DNA of 7,749 nucleotides from the NCBI GenBank assembly GCA_002418055.1, contig DIDI01000047.1, positions 1 to 7,749 on the forward strand, given 5' to 3'. The position numbers and the translations under genes are program-made. A model generated the notes under the pieces. It did not search any database. It was given only the letters and a program-made list of their open reading frames with translations, and was not told where the DNA came from. Shown piece by piece: positions 1 through 6,609 of this stretch. Each line of letters starts with the position of its first letter. Position 1 is the first letter of the stretch. The stretch is from Lactobacillus sp. UBA5804 (lineage in GTDB: Bacteria; Bacillota; Bacilli; Lactobacillales; Lactobacillaceae).

Positions 1-1224
1 ACACAAACAGAAAAGCAACCAAAAGCATCTGCTAAACGGCCAAGACACTTACTCGTTAAGGCAGTTGTTGTAGGGATGCTGGCGGGATTTGTCGGAGGGG
101 CAGCATCATTTGGTGCTTTAACACTTTACGACAACATGAATGTCAGTAATCAAACTGCCAGTGTCAGTGTGACTGGCAAGAGTGCTAAATTATCTAAAGC
201 AAGTGCCAATAACAGTGGTGCGATGACGGCCGCTTATCAAAAGGTCAGTGGCGCGGTTGTCTCAGTCGTGAATTTACAGCGGCAATCAAATTCAACGACT
301 AACGCTTGGTCAAGTTTAATTGGTGGCAATAATAATAGTAAAAAGAAAGCTAGCAAGTTAGAGACCTATAGTGAAGGCTCCGGTGTGGTCTACTTGAAAT
401 CGGCTACGAAGGCTTATATTGTCACAAATAACCATGTGGTATCTGGTAGTGATGCGGTTCAAGCAATTATGGCTAACGGTAAGAAAGTGACAGCTAAGAT
501 TGTCGGGACTGACGAAACGACTGATTTAGCCGTATTATCAATTCCGGCTAAGGATGTGACTCAGGTTGCCGAGTTTGGCGACTCTAAGAGTTTGGTTGCA
601 GGTCAGACGGTAATTGCTGTTGGATCGCCATTAGGGACGGCATATGCTTCCTCAGTGACTCAGGGGATTGTTTCAGCACCGAACCGAGTCTTGACGACAT
701 CGACTAGCCAACAAACTGTCGTACAAACCGATGCTGCTATTAACCCTGGAAACTCTGGTGGTGCTTTGGTTAATTCAGCCGGTCAAGTGATTGGGATTAA
801 TTCCATGAAACTTGCCGAATCGACTGATGGTACTAGCGTTGAAGGCATGGGCTTTGCCATTCCTGCGAATGAAGTGGTTGATATTATTAATCAGCTCGTG
901 AAGAAAGGTAAGATTACACGTCCGCAGTTGGGCATTCGGGTGATTGCTTTAGGCGACATTCCGACAACGTATCGTCATCGGTTAGGCATTGAAAGTCAGT
1001 TGAAATCGGGGATTTATGTCGCGGAAGTGACAAAGAATAGCGGTGCCGCTAAGGCTGGAATGAAAGCGAAGGATGTCATCACGGCGGTTGATGGTAAAAA
1101 GGTAACTACGGTCTTAAAGTTACACGAGTTTTTAAACCAGCATAAGGTTGGAAACACTGTAACAATAACGGTTAGCCGAGATGGTAAGCTATTGAAGCTA
1201 CCGGTTAAACTTGAAAGTAATTAG
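1..1224 (+). CDS. htrA: HtrA/DegP-family membrane-anchored serine protease (5' end cut by window edge)
   Basis: This is an extracytoplasmic quality-control protease that degrades misfolded exported proteins. The frame is open from base 1, so the gene begins upstream; 407 residues are visible. The ATG at 76 is only an internal Met inside the membrane anchor and is not the start. Counting from base 1, a basic stretch (about 14-20, KRPRH) precedes one hydrophobic segment (about 21-43), giving a signal anchor with the protease outside. A Ser/Asn/Lys-rich linker follows. The trypsin-like domain has a full catalytic triad: His145 in TNNHVV (codon 433-435), Asp175 in TTDLAVL, and Ser252 in NPGNSGGAL (codon 754-756). 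One PDZ domain covers about 305-400. Single-PDZ architecture and length match Gram-positive HtrA, with probably 10-25 residues missing. In related bacteria htrA follows the walRK-yycHIJ genes and precedes rlmH; rlmH does follow here. The 5' regulatory region is not visible. Confidence 0.96.
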   Translation, partial: TQTEKQPKASAKRPRHLLVKAVVVGMLAGFVGGAASFGALTLYDNMNVSNQTASVSVTGKSAKLSKASANNSGAMTAAYQKVSGAVVSVVNLQRQSNSTTNAWSSLIGGNNNSKKKASKLETYSEGSGVVYLKSATKAYIVTNNHVVSGSDAVQAIMANGKKVTAKIVGTDETTDLAVLSIPAKDVTQVAEFGDSKSLVAGQTVIAVGSPLGTAYASSVTQGIVSAPNRVLTTSTSQQTVVQTDAAINPGNSGGALVNSAGQVIGINSMKLAESTDGTSVEGMGFAIPANEVVDIINQLVKKGKITRPQLGIRVIALGDIPTTYRHRLGIESQLKSGIYVAEVTKNSGAAKAGMKAKDVITAVDGKKVTTVLKLHEFLNQHKVGNTVTITVSRDGKLLKLPVKLESN

Positions 1225-1250
1225 CTAAATAGATTTTAACGGCAATTTTA

Positions 1251-1293
1251 AAAAGGCGGTAACATGCGGTTTGAGGCATGTTGCTGCTTTTTT
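1251..1293 (+). terminator. Intrinsic terminator after htrA
   Basis: The arms AACATGC (1261-1267) and GCATGTT (1276-1282) form a stem. It extends outward imperfectly through GGCGGT and TGCTGC and ends in six T (1288-1293). It lies 27 bases past the htrA stop, so htrA and rlmH are probably not one simple transcript. The outer stem has mismatches. Confidence 0.8.
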
Positions 1294-1368
1294 CATTAAC
1301 ACTAATGATGTGTAACATGCATTCGTTCGTGTTCTGAAGTTGTCAAGCGAAACATGAAAGTAATAGCT

Positions 1369-1667
1369 TGTGGGAAACTGTGGAAAAGGCTGTGGATTGT
1401 GCATAACTTTTGGGAAAAGTCGGTAATGACGGGTGGAAAAGCCAGCATAGATAATTTGTGTATTCGAGTAAAATTAACCTAATAATCGTACTGGGGGCTG
1501 ATGTTATAGGAATCAGAGCTGAATCTTTGTGAAAAAATAAAATCACAGGAAGACATGTGAGTAACTATGGGGTTGTTAGGTGAAAAAAATTGCTTCCCAC
1601 TAATAGTGAGGGCGAACAGATAATCGCCCACAAAATATAGTCACAGCTTTTGCACAGCTGTGGATAA
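1369..1667. promoter_or_regulatory. DnaA-box cluster in the htrA-rlmH intergenic region
   Basis: Five 9-mers fit the relaxed DnaA box TTWTNCACA: minus-strand sites at 1379-1387 (TTTTCCACA), 1398-1406 (TTATGCACA), 1528-1536 (TTTTTCACA) and 1659-1667 (TTATCCACA, perfect), and a plus-strand site at 1648-1656 (TTTTGCACA). Near matches starting TGTGG lie at 1369-1377 and 1391-1399, so the left group has TGTGG at 1369, 1379 and 1391, roughly one helical turn apart. The last two full matches face each other around the 10-bp palindrome CACAGCTGTG (1653-1662). About 0.02-0.05 matches would be expected by chance in this length. DnaA binding is inferred. Apart from the htrA terminator I see no gene or other clear element in 1225-1708. 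Confidence 0.7.
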
Positions 1668-1708
1668 ACATGGTGGAAAGAATGTAAATAGTGGGATAAA
1701 CTAGACTT

Positions 1709-2188
1709 ATGAATATTAAAATTGTGTGTGTAGGGAAATTAAAAGAGAAATATTTTAAAGATGGCATTGCTGAGTACCAGAAACGATTGTCGCGCTTTGC
1801 AAAGGTTAAAATTGTTGAGGTTCCAGACGAAAGGGCCCCAGAACGTTTGAGCGTTGCACAGGTGGCGCAAGTCAAAGCAACTGAGGGCAAGCGGATTTTA
1901 GCTAAATTAGCAGATAAAGATTATGTTTTCGTCCTCGCAATTAATGGTAAGGAGCGTCCCAGTGAAACTTTTGCACATGAGATTAGTGAGCTGGCAACTT
2001 ATGGGCATTCGGATTTAAGTTTTGTCATTGGGGGGAGCTTGGGAACCAGTCCCGAAGTGGATCAGCGTGCCGACAGCCTTTTGAGTTTTGGACAGCTTAC
2101 ATTACCACACCAATTGATGCGGCTGGTGCTTATTGAACAGATTTATCGCGCCTTTATGATTAATTCTGGCAGTCCGTATCATAAGTAG
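1709..2188 (+). CDS. rlmH: 23S rRNA (pseudouridine1915-N3)-methyltransferase RlmH
   Basis: RlmH is a SPOUT-family methyltransferase that uses S-adenosylmethionine to methylate N3 of pseudouridine 1915 (E. coli numbering) in helix 69 of 23S rRNA, acting on the assembled 70S ribosome in the cytoplasm. At 159 residues it is full length (E. coli about 155). The N-terminus MNIKIVCVGKLKEKY is typical. The knotted SAM-binding region shows FVIGGSLG at 105-112, followed by the conserved LPHQLMR (132-138) and the C-terminal SPYHK (155-159), where Tyr and His are active-site residues in the family. The ATG at 1709 is set by family alignment. Its SD is poor (only GGGA about 12 bases upstream), which is odd for a housekeeping gene. 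It stands between two terminators, so it is probably a single-gene unit whose upstream region carries DnaA boxes. Confidence 0.96.
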   Translation: MNIKIVCVGKLKEKYFKDGIAEYQKRLSRFAKVKIVEVPDERAPERLSVAQVAQVKATEGKRILAKLADKDYVFVLAINGKERPSETFAHEISELATYGHSDLSFVIGGSLGTSPEVDQRADSLLSFGQLTLPHQLMRLVLIEQIYRAFMINSGSPYHK

Positions 2189-2194
2189 TATTTA

Positions 2195-2229
2195 AAAAAG
2201 CTATCACAGCTTGGGTGTGATAGCTTTTT
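2195..2229. terminator. Strong hairpin terminator between rlmH and rsgA, probably bidirectional
   Basis: A perfect 14-bp stem pairs 2195-2208 (AAAAAGCTATCACA) with 2216-2229 (TGTGATAGCTTTTT) around a 7-base loop. The T run serves rlmH on the plus strand. The opposite A run gives a T run on the minus strand, 34 bases past the rsgA stop, so it can end both convergent transcripts. Confidence 0.9.
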
Positions 2230-2262
2230 GCGTGTTAGCGTGTTTGACTGACAAGCACGGCT

Positions 2263-3291
2263 TTACCATAAAGGCTTACGGTAATGCTTTTTGCTTAAAG
2301 TTTGTCGCTTACTTTTCGCTTTTTTATGTAATTTTTTCGCGGTTTTAGCTTCCAGATACCCAAGGTTAGACTGACTCTCCGCTTGTAGTTCTAGGTACTG
2401 TTGATATGTGTCAGCGTTTAACTGTCCGTTAGCTACCGCTGCCATTACGGCGCAACCGGGTTCTTGGGTGTGGGTACAGTTGTGAAAACGGCAATCCGCT
2501 GCTAAGGCCGTTATATCTGGAAAGACGACAGCTAAGTTGTTGGTCCCGACGCCAACGCTCTTGATACCAGGGGTATCAATTAAGATAAAATCGCCTGTCG
2601 GAATCGGTACTAGTCGTGAGCTTGTGGTGGTATGCTTACCCTTATCAGTTTTGTCACTAATCATGCTCGTAGCCATGACGTCCTGCTCCGCAACGGCATT
2701 AACTAAAGTTGATTTCCCGACGCCAGAATTACCATAAAAGGAAACGGTCTGTCCTGGTAAAATTTGCTGCTTTAAGCTGGCAACTCCGCTGCCATTATAA
2801 GAAGATGTGCACAGTACGGGAATCGCTAACTCACGGCTTAATTGCGCGGCTAGTGCATCACTTTCGGGATTAAGATCTGCTTTAGTTAAGACTAAGGTGG
2901 TTTGATATTGGGGCTTAATCAAGGCATCAAGGTAACGCTTAATCCGTGAATTTTTAAAATTTTTGTTCATCGAAATACAGATAAATAAACGGTCAAGGTT
3001 GCTAGCAGCGGCTTTTTCTTCCGTGCGATAGCCAGCACCAGTTAGGCGGTTCAACGTACTATAGCGCGGGAACCGCGCAGTAATGAGATCAAAATCCATT
3101 TGCGGTGATAAGTTGACCCAATCGCCCACGAATAGAGTTAGGGTGCGCTGCTTGGGAATCGCGGTTACCTCAGTGCCATCAAGGTGGATGACTTTATATC
3201 TACCGGCCGCATTCAGCGAAATGCGACCAATCGTTTCTGCTGTTGGGGGAATGGTTTCATGTGTTTGATAAGTGCTTAAACCTAATTCCAT
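2263..3291 (-). CDS. rsgA: RsgA-like circularly permuted ribosome-assembly GTPase
   Basis: RsgA (YjeQ/YloQ) GTPases bind the 30S subunit late in assembly and hydrolyse GTP to help release it as mature. The 342-residue protein shows the family order: an N-terminal OB-like region (about 20-90), then a permuted G domain with G4 first (LTKAD, 135-139), G1/P-loop GNSGVGKST (187-195), a switch region (TTTSSR, 221-226) and G3 DTPG (239-242). A zinc knuckle follows with Cys267, Cys272, His274 and Cys280. The tail (about 315-342) is very basic, as expected for RNA binding. The start is supported by AGGAG (3298-3302) 6 bases upstream. That SD overlaps the tetR stop, so translation is probably coupled. 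The tetR-operon setting is unusual, so this may be a second paralogue beside the usual copy elsewhere in the genome; this cannot be tested here. Confidence 0.93.
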   Translation of the reverse strand: MELGLSTYQTHETIPPTAETIGRISLNAAGRYKVIHLDGTEVTAIPKQRTLTLFVGDWVNLSPQMDFDLITARFPRYSTLNRLTGAGYRTEEKAAASNLDRLFICISMNKNFKNSRIKRYLDALIKPQYQTTLVLTKADLNPESDALAAQLSRELAIPVLCTSSYNGSGVASLKQQILPGQTVSFYGNSGVGKSTLVNAVAEQDVMATSMISDKTDKGKHTTTSSRLVPIPTGDFILIDTPGIKSVGVGTNNLAVVFPDITALAADCRFHNCTHTQEPGCAVMAAVANGQLNADTYQQYLELQAESQSNLGYLEAKTAKKLHKKAKSKRQTLSKKHYRKPLW

Positions 3292-3300
3292 GGTTGTCTC

Positions 3301-3918
3301 CTATGAAAAGTGTTTTGGTGCTGCTGTGAGTTGTGTCAGAAAGAAAGCAAATTGCGTGTCGATTTGTTTTTCGGTCAAGTTTCCCGTTAAAGCTAGGATA
3401 TTCATCCCTTCAATGAGCAACATAAAGTCGTCAGCGAGGCATTTAACATCTTGGCTAACACGCTGTTGTTTCACGCCTAGCTCTAAAACGGATTTAACTG
3501 TAGCTCTGGTCGCGTTCAATTGCTTCTGTTTTAAACTGCGATCGCGGACCGTGTCATGGGTAAAGGAATATTCATACATCGCCCTTAGTAAAGACTGATG
3601 ATGCTGGGTTTGATTTAATAGTCGCTGCTTTTGCTTGAATAGATATTGGTTGAAGAGTTGCTTAAAGGGTGGGTTGGCTTTGATAGCAGCTCGAATATCA
3701 TCAAATTGACGGACGGAGCGCTGGGTAATCGTCGCAAAAAAGAGGTTATCAATCGACTTAAAATATAAATAAATACCACCGCGACTAATACCACATTCAT
3801 CGATAATATCTTGCATCGTGGCTGATAAGAAGCCCTTGGTGGAAAAGACGTGATGTGCACCAGCTAAAATGGCATTTTTTTTGCGACTACTTCTACTCGT
3901 ATTGGCTTGTTGTCCCAT
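3301..3918 (-). CDS. TetR/AcrR-family transcriptional regulator
   Basis: This 205-residue protein has the usual TetR layout. The N-terminal DNA-binding domain (about 11-60) has recognition features TMQDIIDECGISRGGIYLYF and the FxxKxxL-type turn (FKSIDNLF). The all-helical C-terminal domain (about 70-200) is the usual ligand and dimer part; I do not recognise the ligand. The ATG at 3918 is chosen because AAAGGA (3925-3930) lies 6 bases upstream. A longer frame from a GTG at 3951 would begin in the operator palindrome and add unrelated residues. The gene is followed after 9 bases by rsgA on the same strand and is divergent from the ECF S-component gene. Paired palindromes between them suggest that it represses itself, rsgA and the S gene (inference). 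Confidence 0.93.
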   Translation of the reverse strand: MGQQANTSRSSRKKNAILAGAHHVFSTKGFLSATMQDIIDECGISRGGIYLYFKSIDNLFFATITQRSVRQFDDIRAAIKANPPFKQLFNQYLFKQKQRLLNQTQHHQSLLRAMYEYSFTHDTVRDRSLKQKQLNATRATVKSVLELGVKQQRVSQDVKCLADDFMLLIEGMNILALTGNLTEKQIDTQFAFFLTQLTAAPKHFS

Positions 3919-3935
3919 CTTGTTTCCTTTCAAAC

Positions 3936-3964
3936 ATGACACGAGTGTCACCTACTAGTATAAT
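3936..3964 (+). promoter_or_regulatory. Promoter for the ECF S-component gene
   Basis: A -35 ATGACA (3936-3941, 5 of 6 to TTGACA), a 17-base spacer and a perfect -10 TATAAT (3959-3964) predict a transcript start near 3971, about 44 bases before the ATG at 4015. The -35 overlaps the left operator palindrome and the right palindrome lies just after the start, so both positions suit repression. A minus-strand -10 (TATAAT over 3972-3977, with a weak -35 at 3995-4000) may drive tetR-rsgA. Confidence 0.75.
3937..3950. promoter_or_regulatory. Putative TetR operator, left site
   Basis: TGACACGAGTGTCA has two perfect 6-bp arms (TGACAC/GTGTCA) around 2 bases. It overlaps the -35 of the S-gene promoter and lies 7 bases upstream of the tetR SD. 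Its half-site matches the second palindrome centred 41 bp away. Confidence 0.78.
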
Positions 3965-3976
3965 CATTTTTATTAT

Positions 3977-3992
3977 ATGACACTGATGTCAT
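3977..3992. promoter_or_regulatory. Putative TetR operator, right site
   Basis: ATGACACTGATGTCAT has 6-bp arms ATGACA/TGTCAT around 4 bases and shares TGACAC and the TGTCA arm with the left site. It covers about +7 to +22 of the predicted S-gene transcript and overlaps the probable tetR promoter. The centres are 41 bp apart, close to four helical turns, so two dimers would sit on one DNA face. Confidence 0.78.
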
Positions 3993-4014
3993 TTTAGAAA
4001 GCGACAAATATTTC

Positions 4015-4518
4015 ATGAAATTGAAAACGAAGCAAGCGGCTGGAATTGCAATGTTAATTGCGCTTAATATTATTTTAGGAAAATTTAGTATCGGCCCAGC
4101 CTTCGCCAGTGTTAATTTGGGATTTATGGCACTAGTCATCGCTGGGTATTTATATGGCATTAAGCTGACCATGCTGGCAGCGGTACTGGCTAATTTATTG
4201 GCTTTTACCATCATGGGTAGTGGCGTGTATTCAGTCATCTTTTTATTACCGGCGTTACTTGCGGGTGGTGCTTATGGTTTCTTAGCTAAACCAACCTTAC
4301 TACGCATTATATTGGTAAATTTGGTGGTGGTCATCGGTATCAGTTTTTTCCTGAATACGGGGCTAATTGTCTATGTGAATCATTTAAATTACGAAACACT
4401 GCTAGCTAGCCGAATGATTAAGGCATTAGTTAGCTTACCGGTACAAATTGGGTTCAGTTATTTCATATTAAGGCACGCCGGTATTCAAGGATTAAGAAGA
4501 AAATTAGCAGTCAGGTAG
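4015..4518 (+). CDS. ECF transporter substrate-binding (S) component, FolT-like family
   Basis: S components are small membrane proteins that bind a vitamin or precursor outside the cell and deliver it through an energizing module of two ATPases plus EcfT. This one has 167 residues with about six hydrophobic segments (roughly 8-27, 31-48, 51-67, 72-90, 96-120, 131-153). Helix 1 carries the AxxxA small-residue motif (Ala12-Ala16 in AMLIALNIILGKF) used for docking on EcfT. The overall pattern, including the SVNLGFMALVIAGYLYG stretch, resembles the folate-family S proteins, which include proposed thiamine-precursor binders. The substrate cannot be read from sequence; the nearby TPP-riboswitch module suggests a thiamine precursor such as HMP (inference). 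The SD is weak (AGAAAG, 3996-4001). The gene faces the ecfT gene, with 37 bases between them, and is divergent from tetR. Confidence 0.85.
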   Translation: MKLKTKQAAGIAMLIALNIILGKFSIGPAFASVNLGFMALVIAGYLYGIKLTMLAAVLANLLAFTIMGSGVYSVIFLLPALLAGGAYGFLAKPTLLRIILVNLVVVIGISFFLNTGLIVYVNHLNYETLLASRMIKALVSLPVQIGFSYFILRHAGIQGLRRKLAVR

Positions 4519-4540
4519 GTCACGCTGGTTATGGTAGTGG

Positions 4541-4557
4541 GGCGGCTCGAGCCGTTT
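4541..4557 (+). terminator. Possible weak terminator after the S-component gene
   Basis: CGGCTCGAGCCG (4543-4554) is a perfect 12-base palindrome that can fold into a 4-bp GC stem with a TCGA loop, extended by two G-T pairs. Only three T follow, so termination may be weak and readthrough into the antisense of ecfT is possible. It abuts the stop codon of the convergent ecfT. Confidence 0.35.
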
Positions 4558-5209
4558 ACTTAAATAGTACAATCAGTCCCATTGCCGGAATCAGAAGGCT
4601 AGCAAATTCGAGCCAATCCTTTTGGCGGAGCGGAATTGCAATAATAGTTGAACGCGACACGCCTTCTTTAAAACCATGCGTTTGCATCGCCCAAGCCAAA
4701 TTCTCGGCAGAATTCAGCGCTAACAAAATCGCTTTAAAGTATAAGACCGGTGACCAAAAAGACAGGTACAAGCCGCGCATCATTCCCGCAGCTCGAATCC
4801 GTAAAATATTATCACGCATTTGTGGTAGTAGATTGAGCGCTGCTAACACACCATAAGCAAATTTGCTAGGTAAATGTAGGTTTTGTTCTAGGGACCGGGC
4901 AAACGTACTAGCAGGCGTGGTTAAGGATAGACAAGCAATCAGCGAGACGTAAACGTAAATCCGGCTCGACAAGTTGAGTGCCACATAGGTATTAGGCTGG
5001 TCAGTAAAAAAGTTTAAGGTGAGAAAAACGGTTAATGCTGCCGGGAGTGATGAGAGCAGTAAGACTAACAGCCGTTTGCTGGGGATGCGTTTAGCGACTA
5101 AATAGCATAGGGCTAACCCGATTAAGGTACAGTTAGCGGTTAGGCTCATTTTAATTGAAATGGCTAAGGATAATATCAAGATAAGGATAAATTTTAAACT
5201 GGGATTCAT
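4556..5209 (-). CDS. ecfT: ECF transporter transmembrane (T) component, EcfT/YkoC-like
   Basis: EcfT is the membrane scaffold of an ECF transporter that links the ATPases to the S component. The 217-residue protein is mostly hydrophobic, with segments at about 5-38, 46-68, 77-96, 118-130 and 196-216. The long cytoplasmic coupling helices lie between about 135 and 185. The first coupling motif is RAAGMMRG (139-146). The second reads AMQTHGF (174-180), where many EcfT proteins have A-R-G; His replaces the usual Arg. The length is somewhat short for the family. The ATG lies 2 bases after the ecfA stop, with AGGAG inside the end of ecfA, so translation is coupled. Together with the ATPase gene it forms the riboswitch-controlled operon. 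No S gene lies in this operon. Confidence 0.88.
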   Translation of the reverse strand: MNPSLKFILILILSLAISIKMSLTANCTLIGLALCYLVAKRIPSKRLLVLLLSSLPAALTVFLTLNFFTDQPNTYVALNLSSRIYVYVSLIACLSLTTPASTFARSLEQNLHLPSKFAYGVLAALNLLPQMRDNILRIRAAGMMRGLYLSFWSPVLYFKAILLALNSAENLAWAMQTHGFKEGVSRSTIIAIPLRQKDWLEFASLLIPAMGLIVLFK

Positions 5210-5211
5210 GC

Positions 5212-6549
5212 TTAGTGCTCCTGATAATTGAGTTGCTGGTTGGCAAAGTGTAAATGATATTGGCAGATTGGCGCTAGCGGGGCAATCTGATGACTGATAA
5301 TAAGCATTGTTTGTCCCAGGGCGGCGTGGACAGCTTGCATTAACGTAACCATTTGCTTGACGGCTCGACTATCTAGCCCGGTCAAGGGCTCATCGATGAG
5401 TAAGACTTGATGCTGCGTCATTAGCATCAGCAGTAGTTGGAGCTGCTTTTGTTGTCCGCCAGACAGTGTATAGACGCTTTGGTCTAATTTGTCGTCAAAA
5501 TGCAAGTGGCGAATGACCTGGTTAAGCCGCTCCGGTGTAAAGTACGCGTTGCGCATATTGCTACTCAAGGCCAGTTCATCAGCCACTGTGACCCGTAAGA
5601 ACTGATCAGTACTGGTTTGAAAAATTTGTGCCACTTGGGTGAGATAGGTTTTACTGCGTAATTTAGTTAATTCCTGCTGCTGATATTTGAGGCTACCGCC
5701 GTATGGCAGCATCTTGGTTAAAGCCTTAAAAAGCGTTGTTTTGCCACTCCCATTCGGTCCGGTGATAAGCGTTATGGCACCTTGATAGAGTGCTAATTGC
5801 GTTGGTTGCAATAATTGCTTCCCAGTTGTGAGTGTCATGTCCTGTAGCTCAAAGACACTGCTTGTGGGTGTTAACGTAAAGGACCACTGGCTCAGCTCTT
5901 GATTAGCACAAAATAGCGCAGGTAGATTAGCCGTATCAACTTCTTTAAGAGCATTAGCGCTAAAACGAAAAAGGTGGTCACAGACCGTCTCATAGCCTGA
6001 GAGCACATGATCACTAAGAAGAATCGTTTTACCTTGGTCACGCAGTTGCCCTAGCTTTTTAATTAGAAAAGTTCGTCCTTCCGGGTCGACGCTGGCAAAA
6101 GGTTCATCTAGCAGTAACACGTCGACGTCCATCGCGATTAATATGCTCAGCGCGATGCGCTGCTTTTGTCCGCCCGACAAGGTGTTGATGGGTTGGTCAA
6201 GTAAAGGTCCAATTTGGGTAAAAGCAACTGCTTTGGCCATGCGCTTGGGATAGTCACTGGTTGATACTTGTAAATTTTCTAAGGCGAAAATCAGCTCATC
6301 ACGGGCGGTGGCCATCGTAAATTGTTCTCCAGCTTGTTGGAACATCATGCTAACCATGCCAGGATGACTCATTTTCCCTGAAGTGGGAACTAATAACCCG
6401 GCCATTAATTTTAACAAGGTTGATTTCCCACAGCCGGTTGGGCCTACTAGCAAGGATAATTGACCACTTGGTAAATGATAGGATAGATGTGAAATAATCG
6501 GTTTGGTTTGGTAAGTAAATGACAAATCAGTGAGTGTTAATGGTGTCAT
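5212..6549 (-). CDS. Fused two-domain ECF transporter ATPase, YkoD-like
   Basis: This is a cytoplasmic ATP-hydrolysing subunit that powers vitamin uptake. In the 445-residue protein two complete ABC domains are joined, as in YkoD of the thiamine-precursor transporter YkoEDC. Domain 1 has Walker A GPTGCGKST (36-44), LSGGQ (124-128), Walker B VLLLDEP with Glu149, and switch His181. Domain 2 has Walker A GPNGSGKTT (264-272), LSGGQ (362-366), Walker B VLLIDEP with Glu387, and switch His420. Both sites look active. The start at 6549 is chosen for the strong SD AAGGGAG (6556-6562) 6 bases upstream. The longer frame to 6591 begins inside the terminator hairpin and adds 14 unlikely residues. Control by the upstream TPP riboswitch indicates repression when thiamine pyrophosphate is plentiful. 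ecfT follows 2 bases later. Confidence 0.93.
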   Translation of the reverse strand: MTPLTLTDLSFTYQTKPIISHLSYHLPSGQLSLLVGPTGCGKSTLLKLMAGLLVPTSGKMSHPGMVSMMFQQAGEQFTMATARDELIFALENLQVSTSDYPKRMAKAVAFTQIGPLLDQPINTLSGGQKQRIALSILIAMDVDVLLLDEPFASVDPEGRTFLIKKLGQLRDQGKTILLSDHVLSGYETVCDHLFRFSANALKEVDTANLPALFCANQELSQWSFTLTPTSSVFELQDMTLTTGKQLLQPTQLALYQGAITLITGPNGSGKTTLFKALTKMLPYGGSLKYQQQELTKLRSKTYLTQVAQIFQTSTDQFLRVTVADELALSSNMRNAYFTPERLNQVIRHLHFDDKLDQSVYTLSGGQQKQLQLLLMLMTQHQVLLIDEPLTGLDSRAVKQMVTLMQAVHAALGQTMLIISHQIAPLAPICQYHLHFANQQLNYQEH

Positions 6550-6572
6550 ACTGGTCTCCCTTAACATGATTT

Positions 6573-6605
6573 CAAAAAAAAGACGCCTCAAACAGGCGTC
6601 TTAAA
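6573..6605 (-). terminator. Riboswitch-linked intrinsic terminator before ecfA
   Basis: A perfect 9-bp stem pairs 6594-6602 with 6580-6588 (minus strand AAGACGCCT/AGGCGTCTT) around a 5-base loop. It is followed on the minus strand by eight T (6581-6574). It lies between the TPP aptamer and the ecfA SD, the standard position for transcription attenuation when TPP is bound. Confidence 0.92.
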
Positions 6606-6609
6606 AACT

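Noticed and set aside
1343..1546. 67-residue minus-strand open frame in the htrA-rlmH gap
   Set aside because: No SD, no recognisable domain, and it runs through the DnaA-box cluster, which better explains the sequence.
1598..1608. CACTAATAGTG palindrome as an operator or terminator
   Set aside because: It is only 5-bp arms around one base, without a T run or a second copy; it may be chance.
1369..1667. The DnaA-box cluster as the chromosomal origin oriC itself
   Set aside because: dnaA and dnaN are not adjacent and no clear AT-rich unwinding element with DnaA-trio repeats is visible; an accessory DnaA-binding site fits better.
1600..1890. 96-residue minus-strand open frame overlapping the rlmH start
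   Set aside because: It is antisense to a well-conserved gene and has no family resemblance.
3272..3860. Open frames on both strands overlapping tetR (3272-3598 plus, 3615-3860 minus)
   Set aside because: They are shadows of tetR in other frames, without SD or domain features.
3919..3951. N-terminal extension of tetR from a GTG at 3951
   Set aside because: The GTG lies at the edge of the operator palindrome and has no SD; the ATG at 3918 has a good SD at 6-base spacing and gives a normal TetR N-terminus.
3948..4238. 96-residue minus-strand open frame over the S-component gene
   Set aside because: It is antisense to the S gene and crosses the promoter-operator region; the plus-strand membrane protein is far better supported.
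6550..6591. N-terminal extension of the ECF ATPase from 6591
   Set aside because: That start lies in the loop region of the riboswitch terminator; 6549 has the strong SD AAGGGAG and a normal ABC N-terminus.
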